From positions 6,456,611 to 6,520,610 of the forward strand of contig NW_023998464.1 in the NCBI RefSeq assembly GCF_014805625.2: DNA of 64,000 nucleotides. The letters are read 5' to 3'. Positions within the stretch are counted from its first letter, which is position 1. Each line of letters opens with the position of its first letter. Origin of the DNA: Glossina fuscipes (lineage: Eukaryota > Arthropoda > Insecta > Diptera > Glossinidae). The notes under the pieces are model-generated. The model did not search any database, was not told where the DNA came from, and worked only from the letters and a program-made list of their open reading frames with translations. A program made the translations under genes and the position numbers. This document shows positions 1-12,011 of the stretch, one piece after another.

Positions 1-1470
1 CCCTCTAACGTTAAGTATATTATTGCTTTTCATGCCAATTTTAGTGTTTTTAGTTGTAAGCACTATTAGTCTCTTTATGCTTTTATTGTCGAGAAAACAG
101 CGAACTTCATTATATAACTTAACTGAAAAAATTACAGTCATCACCAATTACTCCGCAACCAACCTATAAATCAAAAATGTGAGCAAAAAAAATCATCAAA
201 TAATTGAATCTAATCAAAAAATTGTAAGATTGTGAATTTAAAAATTTTGATCACGTTGCTGGTATATAAGTCTATAAGATAACAGACCTAATCATACAAA
301 CTAAAACAAAAAATGAATAAACCACGCCCTTAGTACCAGCAGGTCTATCATATTTGTACAAATGTTTGTATCGCCCAAAAATACTTACAACAGACTAGAC
401 TTTTTTGTAACGATCGGTGCATAATAATTCTCTGAAAAGATTTAAGTTAGAGCTTTGACACCTTAATATGGTTTCGCCTACAGACGAACGTATTTGGGAA
501 TCGTTTAGATTGGATGCCTTACGCTACCGCTCTGCCTTATCTTAGAAAAGCGGCGAAAATCGCCGATTAATAGCACACTGAATTGACCTGAAAAATTCGA
601 TTCAGATGGACCAATGTTTTGGCTTGCTCCCATATAACCCTATTCATGCTAAGTGAGCCTTCATATGGCAAAACGGCCTAATTAATAATATTTCAAAAAG
701 AAAGTTGGTCTAAATTAATAATTCATAACATAAAAATTAACTATATCAATTTCGAACGACGTAGATCATCTTCTTTGGCGGCATGTCATATAGAGGTGTG
801 ATTTACGGTACGTTAAGACGCAAATAGATGAAGAATAATAAGAACTTTGAGCAGAAACAATTGCATTTGCTTAATGTCGACTAGGTGAGTTCACGCTTTG
901 AGTTCACTCGGACACAACGCCTACCATAAAAAGTACCCATCTACACGGAAGCAAGGTATAATTTTTGGCATTTTATTACGAAAACGTATATGTGCCCATG
1001 ATTATGAAAATAGTCCAAGTCAAAATTTAAAAAAAATCGTCAAAAATATCAGTTATTTCACATTACTTTAAACCAAATTAATTCGATGTAATTCTTACGA
1101 TATCGTCAAAAATGAACCATTAATTAGCGGTTGTAGTTTCAACATTATAAGGAATTCATTTCATGTTAATTACGAAAGTGTTCTAAGTCAACTACACCAG
1201 AACTCGTCACATACTTGGTCGAAAATATTTGATATTCGTAAAATTTATACCCTACATGTAGAGAAATGTGAGAAAAATAAACAAACAATTTTTAAGCAGT
1301 GAATCTACAGGACAATATTCAAATTTCCACACTCCTCCTTTTGATACACGTCAAAAATGCGATTTACTGAAGGGAAAAATCAAAGCATGCAGTAATGAGG
1401 AAGAGAAATGACATCTTAGACAAAGTCATGGTTTGCACTTACAATATGCCGAACGAGCTAGGAATTGTCT
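1..1470. other. AT-rich stretch without a recognisable gene
   Basis: I see no long open frame, no splice-bounded coding segment and no clear repeat structure before about 1.47 kb. The stretch is AT-rich and is best read as intergenic or intronic DNA. Confidence 0.5.
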
Positions 1471-1471
1471 T

Positions 1472-1549
1472 GCCGATGTATTCTCATTTGATTTGCAGAA
1501 AACGCTCCCGCATCCAAAACTTTCTCTTTCGAGCATTATTGTGAATTGA
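1472..1549 (+). mobile_element. Possible transposon-protein remnant
   Basis: One frame reads ADVFSFDLQKTLPHPKLS before a TGA at 1547. The FDLQ(K/Q)-x-LP-x-P pattern is one I associate with uncharacterised insect transposon-like proteins, where it precedes a Tyr-rich segment; that association is from memory, not a search. The flanking sequence in other frames is full of stops. If the reading is right this is a short decayed fragment of a multi-copy element; if not, it is chance. Confidence 0.25.
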
Positions 1550-2030
1550 CAGAAAAGTGTAGAAGAAGAAATAGATTTTCGGTAGAACGAATGTCGCAGC
1601 CGGATTTATTTCGACGAAATCACTAGAACAGTCAACGACAAGAAGGGCAAAGAATAGCGTGGACGAATCTGTCTCTTGGTTGCGAATTCAATGGATGAGG
1701 TCCTTAAAAATGAAGATTATACGAAGTTCTATAGAACTTCATGTGTGCGTAAATTAAAAACCACCTTATTATCAAATAATACCCCAAAATCGACTCGCCG
1801 GCCTTGCCTGACTTATAAGCGACATTCAAAAAAAATTCAAATTTCGGTTGTTGAATTTTTTTTTTATGTTGCTGCACGTGTCCCCAACAAATGTTGTTTC
1901 TGACAGATACATAGGTTAGATGCGTTTAGCACCTTTGACGATTGTTTGCGATCGAAAAAAATAGATCAAAAACTTCGTACTACAATTTTTCTGAAAAATA
2001 AAATTAAGTGCTCTAACTCATCCAAAATTG

Positions 2031-2275
2031 TGACTATGGCATTGGGCGAGTCTACTTGAGCCAAAAAAAAATCTTTACAAGTGGGACAAACTCTTTACAG
2101 AGGGTCGAGAAGATATGAATGACGATGCCCGCCGTGGACGCCTAAGCACGTCAACAGCTAATGAAAACGTTGAAGTAGTAAAGAAACTTATGGAGAATCG
2201 TGGAATCACTATTAGAGAAGTTGCTGGGGATTGTCGGCATACTGATTGGCTCATCCCACGCATTTTTTTTTTTTT
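2031..2275 (+). pseudogene. Decayed mariner-type transposase, N-terminal part
   Basis: The frame KNLYKWDKLFTEGREDMNDD, followed by DARRGRLSTST and then ENVEVVKKLMENRGITIREV, is the helix-turn-helix region of a mariner-family transposase (WYKLF-x-EGRE, NDDARxGRPSTS, ITIREVA). After VAGD the frame shifts by one base, and GILIGSSHAF in the next frame continues the expected VGIxIGSxxAIF. A run of T at 2264-2280 then interrupts it. The DDE catalytic domain is absent. An upstream TGA separates the short ALGEST segment. This belongs to a different lineage from the intact copy at 23.3 kb. Confidence 0.8.
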
Positions 2276-2398
2276 TTTTTGCTTCCGAAATTGCTAAATT
2301 CTAACTAGCGCTCATTCGTAATTTTCGGCCGAAATCAACGCCGTAATCAGGGCGCAGCCCCGCATTCACAATAGTTGGGCCATTGCGAGATATTCCAG

Positions 2399-2567
2399 TT
2401 CTCAAAACTGACAAGCCCCATGAAAGGACGGAGTTTTGCTACGATCAAGGAGGTAGAGAGCGCCATGCTAAACAGCTCATATCAGAAGTGCTTCGAGAAT
2501 TGGAAAAAGAGCTGGCACAAATGCATATATCTAAGGAAGATTTCTTGAAAACACCTCGCCTTATTAC
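2399..2567 (+). CDS. Candidate internal exon of an unrecognised host gene
   Basis: A 169-nt open segment is bounded by an acceptor (ATTCCAG at 2392-2398) and a consensus donor (GTAAGT at 2568-2573). It encodes a charged, helix-prone peptide: LKTDKPHERTEFCYDQGG, then RERHAKQLISEVLRELEKEL, then AQMHISKEDFLKTPRLIT. Codon third positions are more GC-rich than the surroundings. Reading enters in phase 1 and leaves in phase 2. I do not recognise the family; the heptad-like HAKQLISEVLRELEKEL could form a coiled coil. It lies about 120 bp downstream of a mariner remnant, so a transposon origin is not excluded, but the splice sites and even codon use favour a host exon. No partner exon was identified. 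Confidence 0.5.
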
Positions 2568-2573
2568 GTAAGT

Positions 2574-4374
2574 GTCATTTTCTCTTTAGTTATAAAAACA
2601 AGTTTGAGAAGGAAATCGAAGAATTTCATCTCAGCTGTACGCAATCTCTTTCTGCTATTTACTTTATCTTTTCCTCTTTCCGAATTATTTACAGATATTA
2701 AGATTTTATGAAAAATTTATTACTAATATGACTTGTCTAATACACTCGGAGACACGTAAAAGAAAGGTGTGGGAATGAAGAGGGAAAACCCGAAAGAAGA
2801 AAATTATCGCGGGCAACATAAAAAGTTTAACCTCAATTTTATGGGGTATTTCAATTCAAAAAGATATAAATCCCAGGAAAAGCAAAAGCCAGCTATAGCG
2901 TTTAAAAATTGTATATTTTGTTTTTTTGGTTTTGGTTACGGAAATCATTCATTTGTATGTCAACAACGATAGCGTATCTGGTGAAACTCAAAATGCAAAT
3001 AGCATTAGTTAACTAGCGGAGAGGTGCGGATATGTAAACAAACACACAAGCGTATACAGAGTAGTAATAAACAACCGTAATAGCACCTCTCTGTTATGCA
3101 TATGTTAGCGAACCCTTAAATAAACGCACTTATTGGAGAAAGGGAGAGAGAGAAAGAGGGGACAGAAAGAGCGATAAAGTTGAATTCGAACTCTTTGACA
3201 GATATATGACAAATGCAAATCTCATCTTGTATGTATATGCGCACATACACATACAAGTGCACTTTTCTATTAGTTTGCATACATATGTTGTACGTGCAAA
3301 TGAATGAATGCTAAAGTTTCGCTCGAAATGAGTGGATCAAGGTGCGTACAACAGTGCTCCGTATTGCAGTGTTATTTGTTTTTTCATTTTTTCGTTTATT
3401 TTCATATTTACGAGGAGGAATGTGTAGTACATTTATGAACTTATTAGAACATTCGGAAATACAAATGACAATGGTGTATAATACATTTAACTATGCAGAA
3501 TATTCAAATATTTCAATATATTTTCTCCTTAGGTAGATAGTTTTCACATTAAACAAGACATTCGTTCGTCTGTATTCTTTCTAATTTCATAAAACATCTA
3601 TTATGTCTATGAAAAAATATTTATGATATTTGTGAATATGTAATAAAGGCGATAACAACACTTAATTATGGTTATAATTAATTGAGGTCGAGACATATTT
3701 ATTGATTTCTTTTTCGTTCTATTTTTTTTATATGCCTTCAGGAAGCATATTAGGCTCGTCATAGAAGCAAGCAAGTTCTTTGTTAAGGAGGGAGTGATGT
3801 AGCTGGGTATATTCGCCCGTTTTTATGCCCACCTACGTACAACCAAATCGTCTCATCTCCTCAAATTAAATTTCCTTTCTTTGCGTCTTCGAAGTTAATT
3901 TAAAAAATCATCTTTTTCGATTTGCAAAATTTACTTGGCTAAAGATCGACTCTCACTCGAAATCTGTACAATAATCTCTCCATTTCGTCACATATTATGT
4001 GCTTACGCTTTGTAATAAAGTAATAGTTTGTTTCTGCTTAAAAAGCATGCTACGCTTATAAGATGAGTTTAGAACGGAATTGTCATTGGACACCCTTATC
4101 ACATGTTAGTAAAAGAAGACCGCCTAAACTGCAGACATTTAACTTGTTACGTCTACCACTCTGATACGTTGATTAGTTTGTCTATATCCTTTATACCAAA
4201 TTGATGGATTTGTTCCAGTCCATCGAGCCATACGTTGTAAGACAGTGCGTGGAGGATGACAGTAAAAATAAGATGCCTCAACAACACATTTGTAGAAATA
4301 AGAATGTGTTAGCTAAGATTACATTTGTCCTAGAAAGGAATAACAGGGTTTAAGTCTTTTCGTGTTGACGGTTA
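2574..4374. other. Non-coding stretch
   Basis: This contains short purine-rich and CA/TG-rich patches (for example around 3140-3180 and 3230-3250) but no gene I can support. If 2399-2567 is an exon, the stretch starts as its downstream intron. Confidence 0.5.
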
Positions 4375-4560
4375 CACAAATTCCCTTAATAATGGAATTG
4401 CACGGGCGCATACTCTAAATGAAAAAATCGATAATTTTTCTTGAAAAATCGTTAAAATTAAGCATTTGATATAAATGTGACTTTCTCCTACTTCAAAAAG
4501 CATAAAAACAATAAGAACAAATAAGCAGTACTTATTACAAGATCCGATCTAAGCCGCATA
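4375..4560 (+). repeat. Dispersed repeat family B, copy 1
   Basis: The stretch around CGATAATTTTTC and GATTTGATATAAA-type blocks (4430-4480) aligns with 17625-17830: both carry GGGCGC...TGAAAAxATCGATAAT, then TTTGATATAAA, then CTTCAAAA and a TATTACAA block, at matching spacing. The copies are diverged. No terminal repeats or coding sequence were recognised. Confidence 0.55.
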
Positions 4561-4817
4561 TAAATGTGTTCTTCGCTTTTTATATCATAAACGATTTGTG
4601 GTTTGCATGTTCAGTTTTTTTGCTTAGGCGTATGCAACGTTTGAATAGACTTGATCTTTTACTATATTGGAAATAATTACTGATTGGATTTAAGCATATG
4701 TTTAGGGCCATTAGCTAACGGACAAGTTTCTTAACCCCCGCCCCAAACAACAATTATTATAAAGTATTAAACGCTTGCAATAATTGAGATTATTTTATCC
4801 CGTAGAAAAGGCGTTTA

Positions 4818-5880
4818 TTGAGAAAATTTGGTACACTATGTTTTAATCAAAAGATTTTCCATAATTTTCTTCACCTTTTCCCATCTTTCTGGCAACATGG
4901 CGATACTGTATCGAAAGAAAGATATTGCGTAGGCAGCGATCCAATCATCGGCCCGTTTGTGCACTTCTTCGGTATTGCGAAACGGTGTGCCAGCCAAATC
5001 ACCCTGCATGTATCTGAACAAGTTGTATTCAAAAGGCGTCATGACTGGTGAGTACGTTGGGTGCGGCAAAACTTTCTATCGAGCTGCAATAGTGTATCCT
5101 TCATAACCCTTGCAACAAGTCACCAAAACCGCATTTTCAATCAATTCGTGTGATAGCCATTTTAGCGGCTATTGCTGCTCTCTTTTCCAAGAATACATCG
5201 TTGAATCTGTTCATCTGACGTCGATAGACATCTGCAGTAATAGTTTCATTCGGTTTTAGAAGCTCGTAATACTCTACACTTTGCTAATCCCACTATATGC
5301 AAAGCACAACTTTATGGAACTGTATTCCGCTTTGGCGTCTATGCGGATGGCTCTTCTGGACTAATCCATAACATTTTGCGCTTGGAATTGTCGAAGAAGA
5401 TTCACTTGTCATTGCCAGTCACAATACTCCGCAGAAAAATCTTTTTTTTGCCTGGCAAGCAATGAAACCGCTATATTGAAACGGTTCGAAATGGCATTCT
5501 CAGTCAGTTCGCGTCGGAGTCATCTCCCTGCCTTTTGGACCTTTTCCATCGGATGTAAGCACCTAGAAACAGTTGATTCATCAACTGCTAAGCTGTTCGA
5601 AAGTTGTGTGAGAGTTTGAGCAGTTTTTCATCCAATAAGTCTTGCAATTCATGCAATGTTTTTGGTCCTCCGAGCCGTTCTTTGGCATAAAATCAAAATC
5701 GTCATTTTTAAACCGTTGAAACCGTTGAAACCAAAACTTGCAATTGAGAAATGATGAAACAGCTTCACAAGAAGCTTCTAAAAGTTTTTTATAGGTTCCG
5801 GCAGCAGATTTCTTTAAATCAAACAACAAAAGAAATGAATGTTGAAAATGCAACTTCGGCTCCATAACTAGCGTCTAATA
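4818..5880 (-). pseudogene. Decayed near-full-length mariner transposase
   Basis: Read on the minus strand, the N-terminal part starts at the ATG at 5865 (MEPKLHFQHSFLLLFDLKKS, then WFQRFQRFKNDDFD, the mariner HTH region). The C-terminal part lies at 5069-4836 (YSPVMTPFEYNLFRYMQGDL, then MLPERWEKV), matching the usual YSPDLAPSDYHLFRSMQ and LPERWEKV motifs. Between them the frame is full of stops and shifts. The first catalytic motif, normally VTGDEKW, reads VTGNDK-stop near 5400-5420, so the catalytic Asp is lost; the last catalytic Asp (PSD) is also replaced (PFE). The pattern is closest to mauritiana-type mariners. No terminal inverted repeats were found. Confidence 0.85.
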
Positions 5881-6189
5881 CTAAATGGGCAACTGTCATT
5901 TTATGTAAAGAAGGGTCAGGGATTCAAGCACCTATTATAAGCCGTTATGTAAAAACTTGTAGCAATTTATGAAGAAAGTTTATCCGGAATAGGCATTTTT
6001 CACAAAAATTTATTAAGCACAGAATGGACGAATGGTATGAGTTCAATATTCGGACTCTTTATAATGAAAACGTACGAAGGATAACGAGTTCTTTTTAGAA
6101 AAATAAAAATCATTTTACTAAGTTTGAGCAAACTCTGCTCGAAGCTTGGATCCTTTCCAGATAAATGAACCCTCACATAGCAACCAAAT
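5881..6189. other. Short non-coding gap
   Basis: Nothing recognisable lies between the decayed mariner and the SINE. It may include the mariner's worn 5' end. Confidence 0.5.
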
Positions 6190-6202
6190 TAAATTTCCGG
6201 TA
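6190..6202. repeat. Left target-site duplication of the SINE
   Basis: TAAATTTCCGGTA is repeated exactly at 6379-6391 and brackets the SINE. Confidence 0.85.
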
Positions 6203-6378
6203 ATCCGCCTGAATGGCCGAAGGCGAGGAATATCGACTAGCAACTCGATGGTCGTGGGTTCGAGTCTCCAGTACGGTAGAGTTTTTAATAAAAGCCGATA
6301 GCCTTAGATGCTAGCGCTTTTAACAGTTTTTAGTCTTAGAATTTATTTCTCTGGCGAAATTTATAATAATAATAATAA
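6203..6378 (+). mobile_element. tRNA-derived SINE with target-site duplication
   Basis: A 176-bp element has three parts. The tRNA-like head starts ATCCGCCTGAATGGCCGAAG, with a box-A-like TGGCCGAAGG and a good box B, GGTTCGAGTCT, at 6258-6268 (RNA polymerase III internal promoter boxes). The body and tail begin at GCCGATAGCCT (6294-6304) and run through AATTTATTTC and CTGGCGAAATTTATAATAAT. The end is a (TAA)n run. It is flanked by an exact 13-bp direct repeat, TAAATTTCCGGTA, at 6190-6202 and 6379-6391, the hallmark of target-primed retroposition. A second copy lies at 39655-39880, and the tail matches the LINE at 40.3 kb. The perfect duplication suggests a fairly recent insertion. Confidence 0.85.
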
Positions 6379-6391
6379 TAAATTTCCGGTA
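6379..6391. repeat. Right target-site duplication of the SINE
   Basis: This is the exact partner of 6190-6202, directly after the (TAA)n tail. The T and A at the junction are shared with the tail, so the boundary is uncertain by 1-2 bp. Confidence 0.85.
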
Positions 6392-7979
6392 GTTTAAGAC
6401 GAAAATGAATGAAGTCCTGTATTAGCCGATGGGCGTAAGGTAGTACAAGGACAACTTTGACAGACTATAAGGTTTTAAGTTGCTTTTTTATAAAGTACTC
6501 GCTGCTAATAATTTATTAAAAACAATCTACGTTAGGTTGAAAGTGAAGGAATAGAAGAAACAGTAACTATTTGATGTTGGCAGCACAAAATGATTAGCAT
6601 ATTGACCAAGAAGACAAGTAGTAATTACACAATCGTAGGCTACAAAGGAGAGCGTCATAGAGCAAGAAAATTGTGCAAACTACAATTAAAAAGAAAATTG
6701 CTATTACAAAGAGGGCATAGAGTACATACATTTACTATTAGAGTATCTTGAGTGAATGCTTGATAATTTCAAAGAATAGTAGGTATTTCGAAAACAACTC
6801 GAAAGCTCAATTTTTTTATTAATTATATATTTGTAGTGGAGCGCTTGGACAGACGTTTACAGAACACATTCATTAACTTTTTCCAAATGTTTGGGCCAAA
6901 GCTTAAACAGACATCGTGTGAAAATGTATTAAAATTGTCCAAGCAATAACTGTCTAAGTATTGGACATTATTTGACGATTCAGCTGCCAATATAAGATAC
7001 TATACTTCAAACACATTCCTCTTCTTAAGGTTTGCAATCGAAAGACATGCTAAGGATTATCATAAAATTTACATTGTAAGAACCATTTATATCCGCACCA
7101 TGATTATTCTATGATTCTATTGGCCATCTCCTTTCAAATGAATCCACTTTATCTTATCGTTGCTTATCTTTGCATTGCTCCATATTGACATTTTTTCTAT
7201 CTGTCTATGCTCCCATGTTCTACTTCTTTTTTTTGTCTTGCGAGAATCTTCGATGTAAAACCGCAAATAAGATATTTTGTACGCTCAGAAAAATCTTTCC
7301 ACTTTTGGCGGACCACTATAATGTACGGCAACTATTCAATACCTAATCAACGTCCACCCGCATGTATGCCTTTTCCCGTTCTTTTCTTCTTTTTTTTTCT
7401 TCGTCCAATCGAAAATTCAAAGTATATCCCTTTCGAAACCCTCTGCAGCTCGCTCCTTATTTTCAAACTACCAGATCATTTAGTGATCACGCAGGATAGC
7501 ATTTTAGACTTTCAAAACTGCAGCCATTCACAGTATGCTTACGCTTTAAGACAAACATGAATTTTAATGTAACTCCTAAAGACCTTATCATTTTTCACCT
7601 ATTTTCATAATAGGAACTCGACTATGTTGCGATATGAAAACTTTACTCACTTCACATTTCGAGAACCTTTACATGGAGTAGATTTTTAAAAAAAGGGCTA
7701 TGTAGCCTAAATTTGGTCTTATACCAAGTTACTATTATGGATCCAATTGCGCTACAAAAACTTAAAAATTAAATTGTTTTGGACTCTCGTAACAGAAGCA
7801 AAATAAAGGGCTTTAAAAATATCATTCCATCCGTTCCAACTTTTTCTTATTAATTTAATGGGCAAAATACTATTACTCAGCGATTTTTGCATTTTACAAA
7901 ATAGAAAATATTTTGCATATAAAGGCGTTGTAAGATTGTGAGTATGAATTGCTCTAATCTAAAATACAAAAGTAGATGG
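6392..7979. other. Non-coding stretch with one unremarkable open frame
   Basis: A 117-codon open frame at 7207-7560 (+) has long Phe runs from poly-T, no recognisable domain and no splice context. I treat it as chance. Nothing else stands out. Confidence 0.45.
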
Positions 7980-8140
7980 TGAGCCATCAATTACATGGAC
8001 AGACAGACTAAAATCGATTCAAAAAATAATATTGAATCGTATGGGATAATGAAAGGTGAGCCTACATTGAGTACATGTGGGTGTTACATGCATCCGCAAA
8101 TGCTGAATAGGCCCTCCAGTATATTTAAAGGAAACATAAT
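7980..8140 (+). repeat. Dispersed repeat family A, copy
   Basis: It has the signs of a family seen again at 18.5, 19.3, 20.0, 26.7 and 47.7 kb: a GACAGACAGAC-type stretch, a TTGAATCG block, then TGGGTGTTACATGCATCCGC close to 8090-8110, matching GGGTGTTGCAGACATCTGC at about 26.75 kb. Confidence 0.45.
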
Positions 8141-11100
8141 TTTGTGCTTACAAATTTAATGGTGTGAAGGCACGATTTAACTTGCACAGGCACAAACGAA
8201 ATATTTTAAGAGAAGTCTGTCAGGCTATTAAGAGAGTTATGTGAAATGAACTTCTGCAAGAATTTAAATGAAAATATAACAGAACTATGTCGTCAATCTG
8301 ACGACTAAGGCGTCCGTATTATCACTTTTCTTGACAATTTGCTTGAGGTGGATATGAAGCGTTAGCGCTCGGGGGGTAAAACGCGGCAAGCTGAGGTTGT
8401 TAATTCTACATTTATTTCAGTGGGCATCATGAAATAGCGGCGCATATTTATCTTAATAATTGCTTTGATGAATATGAAGTACGAGCGTATGGAGGATGGA
8501 AAGCGAATTGTAATGGACTAAAAAACAAAAATCTCTTTTAATATAAGTTTCTGTCGATATGAAGATTCTGTTAACAATAATCTAGAGAAATAGAATTTAC
8601 TTTGCTGTTGGCAATGTTAGTATTTTTAAAGAAAAATTTCTGTCTAACCGTCTGTCTTGAATGTGGTATCTTTACGTTATGGAAACTCAGATATCAAAAG
8701 CAGAAGATTGAATGTGGGCAATGGAAGATGTAAGACCATAGTGGACTTTAACAAAAGTTGATCTCGCCCACCCTAAAGCAGGATATTTTTACGGACCTTG
8801 TTGTTAATATTCTCCTAACAATCAGTGTTCAGTGTCTGATCGCGGAAATACCTTCGGACGAATTTAATGCATCTTTTCATTATTGAATTCGATTTTTTAC
8901 ATATTTTGCCTAACAGATTATCGCGGATTGGTACAACTTTTTAGTCAGAACCATAGTTAATTGCGGATGACATGTCTTGATTCTTTTCAACATCTTCGCC
9001 GAATATTCAATTGCCAGAATTGAACAGCGCCGGAATGATTTTCCTTTTTACCTCGTATACTCTATTTTGTAATGTTGGAAGGTCGGTGTCGACAACGATG
9101 TTGTTGATGGATGTCGTTCGGAACCCAAACGAGCTAGCTCTAAGCACTTAATGATAAGCTGATTTCAAAATACTCATGTACGACGTGCTACTGTTGGCAT
9201 TTATGGTGTAACCATAGTCAGTTTTGTTTAGAACGAACATTTTGCTAAGATAGACAAGAGTGTTTACGTGAACAAAGCTTTTCCAAGCTTTGTAGCATAA
9301 GGACTCCACCCTAGTTTCAATGAAATTAATTAACAGAAGGCAATGTGGCTTGCAAATGTATGTACGTATGTATATATATATCCTGGATCCTACCTGTAAA
9401 ACTGCTTTGAAAAAGATCGTATACACTATTATGGTCACCCAAAAAATGCTTTATTTTTATAATCTCAATAGTTTTTTGACACAGTTTAATAAAACAATGT
9501 GTAGAATATTTTTCTCTCAACTAAGTTTGTGGTAATGAAATTTTGGATCAGGTTTCGTAAGGAGGGATACTTTTACTTGTTCTTTAATTTGTCAGAGAAA
9601 AAGAAATATAATCCATTTGAGTTTATTTAGGTTTTGCATTACTATATACTCTCTCTCATGTCAGTAGTGACAGAACAAAATCGCAGAACCTAGAGAAATA
9701 CATGTACATTAACCTCAATTTAAAACAATTTCAGATTATTACAACATTTTTTTCATTTTCAGTTTTGGTAAAATTAAAAACACACGCACATATATATGCA
9801 CACAAACATACACGGCAAACCTACATTTAGCACATTCAAGAAAAACTTAACCTTAATATTAATGGGGAAAAATAATAGAAAAAAGCATAAAAAAGAATTA
9901 AAAAATGTGAAAACTATGGTAAGCAGAAAAGTTTACATGCTCACACACTATCATATGTATCGTCACACATACACCAAATATTTGTTAGTTATAAGCATAT
10001 ATGTATTTATAACGTCCTGCGAACAAATAGACAAACAATAAATCTCAAATATATGAAAATCGATCGGTCTTCCACACCAACAAAACATATGAATGCATGC
10101 ATGGGCAAAGGAAGAAAAGAAAAAAGGCGCTAAAAATTTTATTTGCCAAAAGTACACTTCACATGTTAGTTAAATAGTGATTTCGCTTTAAATGCCTTTA
10201 AGCGATTATTTTACCATATAAAGAGAATGAAAAGAAAAATACATGACAACATATTGAATTCTAATAATCCTGACTCTGACGTATAATTGTTTGTACTTGA
10301 ACGTGCCTGCTGATATATAGATAAATGGCTTTTTCTTTTCTCTATCCCTAAACAACTCGCCAATAGACATATTATTTATTGGAAAGCAAATTTGGTTTAA
10401 AAACTTTTATTCTATTTCAAGCTATAAGTAAAACAAAACTTTTAATTTAATTTAATAAAATGAAAATTTAATTAAATATTTCCGTCTGCTTGTTGTGCCC
10501 TACACCCCACGTGGTATTAGGTTATGTGTGTTGTTTAAACTTGAAATAGACTCACCCTTTATTATACCGATCGATACAGAATGACTTTCTGGACAGATCT
10601 AAACTTGTTTCTCCGTCTATCCGTCTTGTTGGCTTTCGTATACTGACGTGTTTTGGCTTGAGGACGGACGGTATTGAAAATAGTTCCGACGGGAAGATTT
10701 TCTCGACCGCCTGCACTTCACTAATGCTGAGGAAAGGGATGCTTTTCTACCACCTATCAAATCAGTTAATTTTTATCCGTATAACGGCATTCCAAACTAA
10801 TATAAGAAGATTTGTTTACTAAACCATATTAGATAAGCGTGCTAGCTTGGATATATAAGTTAATCTCGCTTGTTAAATGCTTGTTAGAGAAGTTACGGTT
10901 TGGTCTTATCGCTGAAAACAAGTTTTTTTATGTTTGTCCAGCCATATATCCGTGCTTGTCGGCTAGACGGTGATCGGAAGGAATTCCGGGTGGAGGATAC
11001 GGATTTCTTATGACTTAACGGAAATAGATAACACTTTACTCAATAAGTTCATAGGACGTCTTGCAGACATTGGACAGGATTGACAAACTAATTTGATTTT

Positions 11101-11339
11101 AAATAGTGCCGATCATCAAACGAAAGGTGTCAACATTTTATGATGTTTCGAGAACAAGTGGTTTTCGTCACGCTACTTTTGTAATTTCTAAAACAATGGA
11201 AAAGTTTGAATTTAGTGTATTGATAATGCATTGCTTTTTAATGGGGAATGGCTTGATAAGTGTTGTTTGAACTCTCTTCCGTCGGGACAAATGGTAGAGA
11301 AGTACTTTACTGATTTTAAATCGGCCGTACAAGAACTAA
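8141..11339. other. Non-coding stretch
   Basis: This contains simple-sequence patches (GTATGTACGTATGTATATA near 9359-9380; a CA-rich patch near 9781-9812) and repeat-like CCGTC/GTCCG stretches at 10610-10660 and 10940-10980 that probably belong to dispersed repeats. No gene is supported. Confidence 0.45.
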
Positions 11340-12011
11340 TGATGCTGAACGCTTTGATTGCCCGAATGCTCAATGGAAAAATGAAGTTGCATAAAATAAG
11401 TGACGTCTAAGTGATATTAGACGACACTGTGTTTACTATTTTATGTGTATGTATGAAAAAAATTTGCTCGTGGTTATCGCGTTTTCTCACTTTCGATCAA
11501 ACAACATGTTGATAATCAGATTGAAGCATGGCTTTATCACTACATTCCAGCGTCAAATCACCAGGCAGCCAAGTGAACGATTGACCGGTGAAAACCGTCC
11601 AAAGGCACCAAAAGTGCAAAAGTGACGTTCGCTTTTTGGCACGCGCATGGTATAATATTCATCGATTATCTTGGAAAGTGACAGGGGGTCAATAGTGTAT
11701 ATTACATACCATTATTAGCGTGCTTGAGTGACAAAATTGCAAAAATCGGACCCAAATGAAGAAGGAAAACCGCTCTTTCATACAGACAATGCGTCATGTT
11801 ACAATTTGACCAAAACATTGGCATAGTTGCACAAATTGCACCAAGAGCTAATTCCAGGTCCACCGCATTCTCCAAATTTAGTTTTCGGCGATATCGACTA
11901 TTCGAAAAAATAGTCTCCGGAAAGACAAGAGGCACTAATAAAGGGGTGATGACCGAAACTGAAGCATATTTTGAACAGTTGGAGAAATCGTTGAACAAAA
12001 AAGACAGATAA
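11340..12011 (+). pseudogene. Decayed irritans-type mariner transposase
   Basis: Fragments in shifting frames follow the order of an irritans-subfamily mariner: DAERFDC (about 11344; usual DAERSGRP), SRFLTFDQ (about 11476-11500; usual RxLTFDQK), KKENRSFIQTMRHVT (about 11758-11800; usual KKKVLFHQDNAPCHKS, with the catalytic Asp lost), and ETEAYFEQLEKS (11957-11992; usual ETEAYFEQLEKSFYKKG). Stops and frameshifts occur throughout, so no transposase can be made. The 5' third and both inverted repeats are not recognised. Confidence 0.75.

Noticed and set aside
6203..6275. A functional tRNA gene
   Set aside because: Box A and box B are present, but the acceptor and anticodon stems do not form well, and the unit is fused to a SINE body with a TSD.
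7207..7560. 117-codon open frame on the plus strand
   Set aside because: It contains Phe runs from poly-T and has no domain, no splice context and no coding-like codon use.
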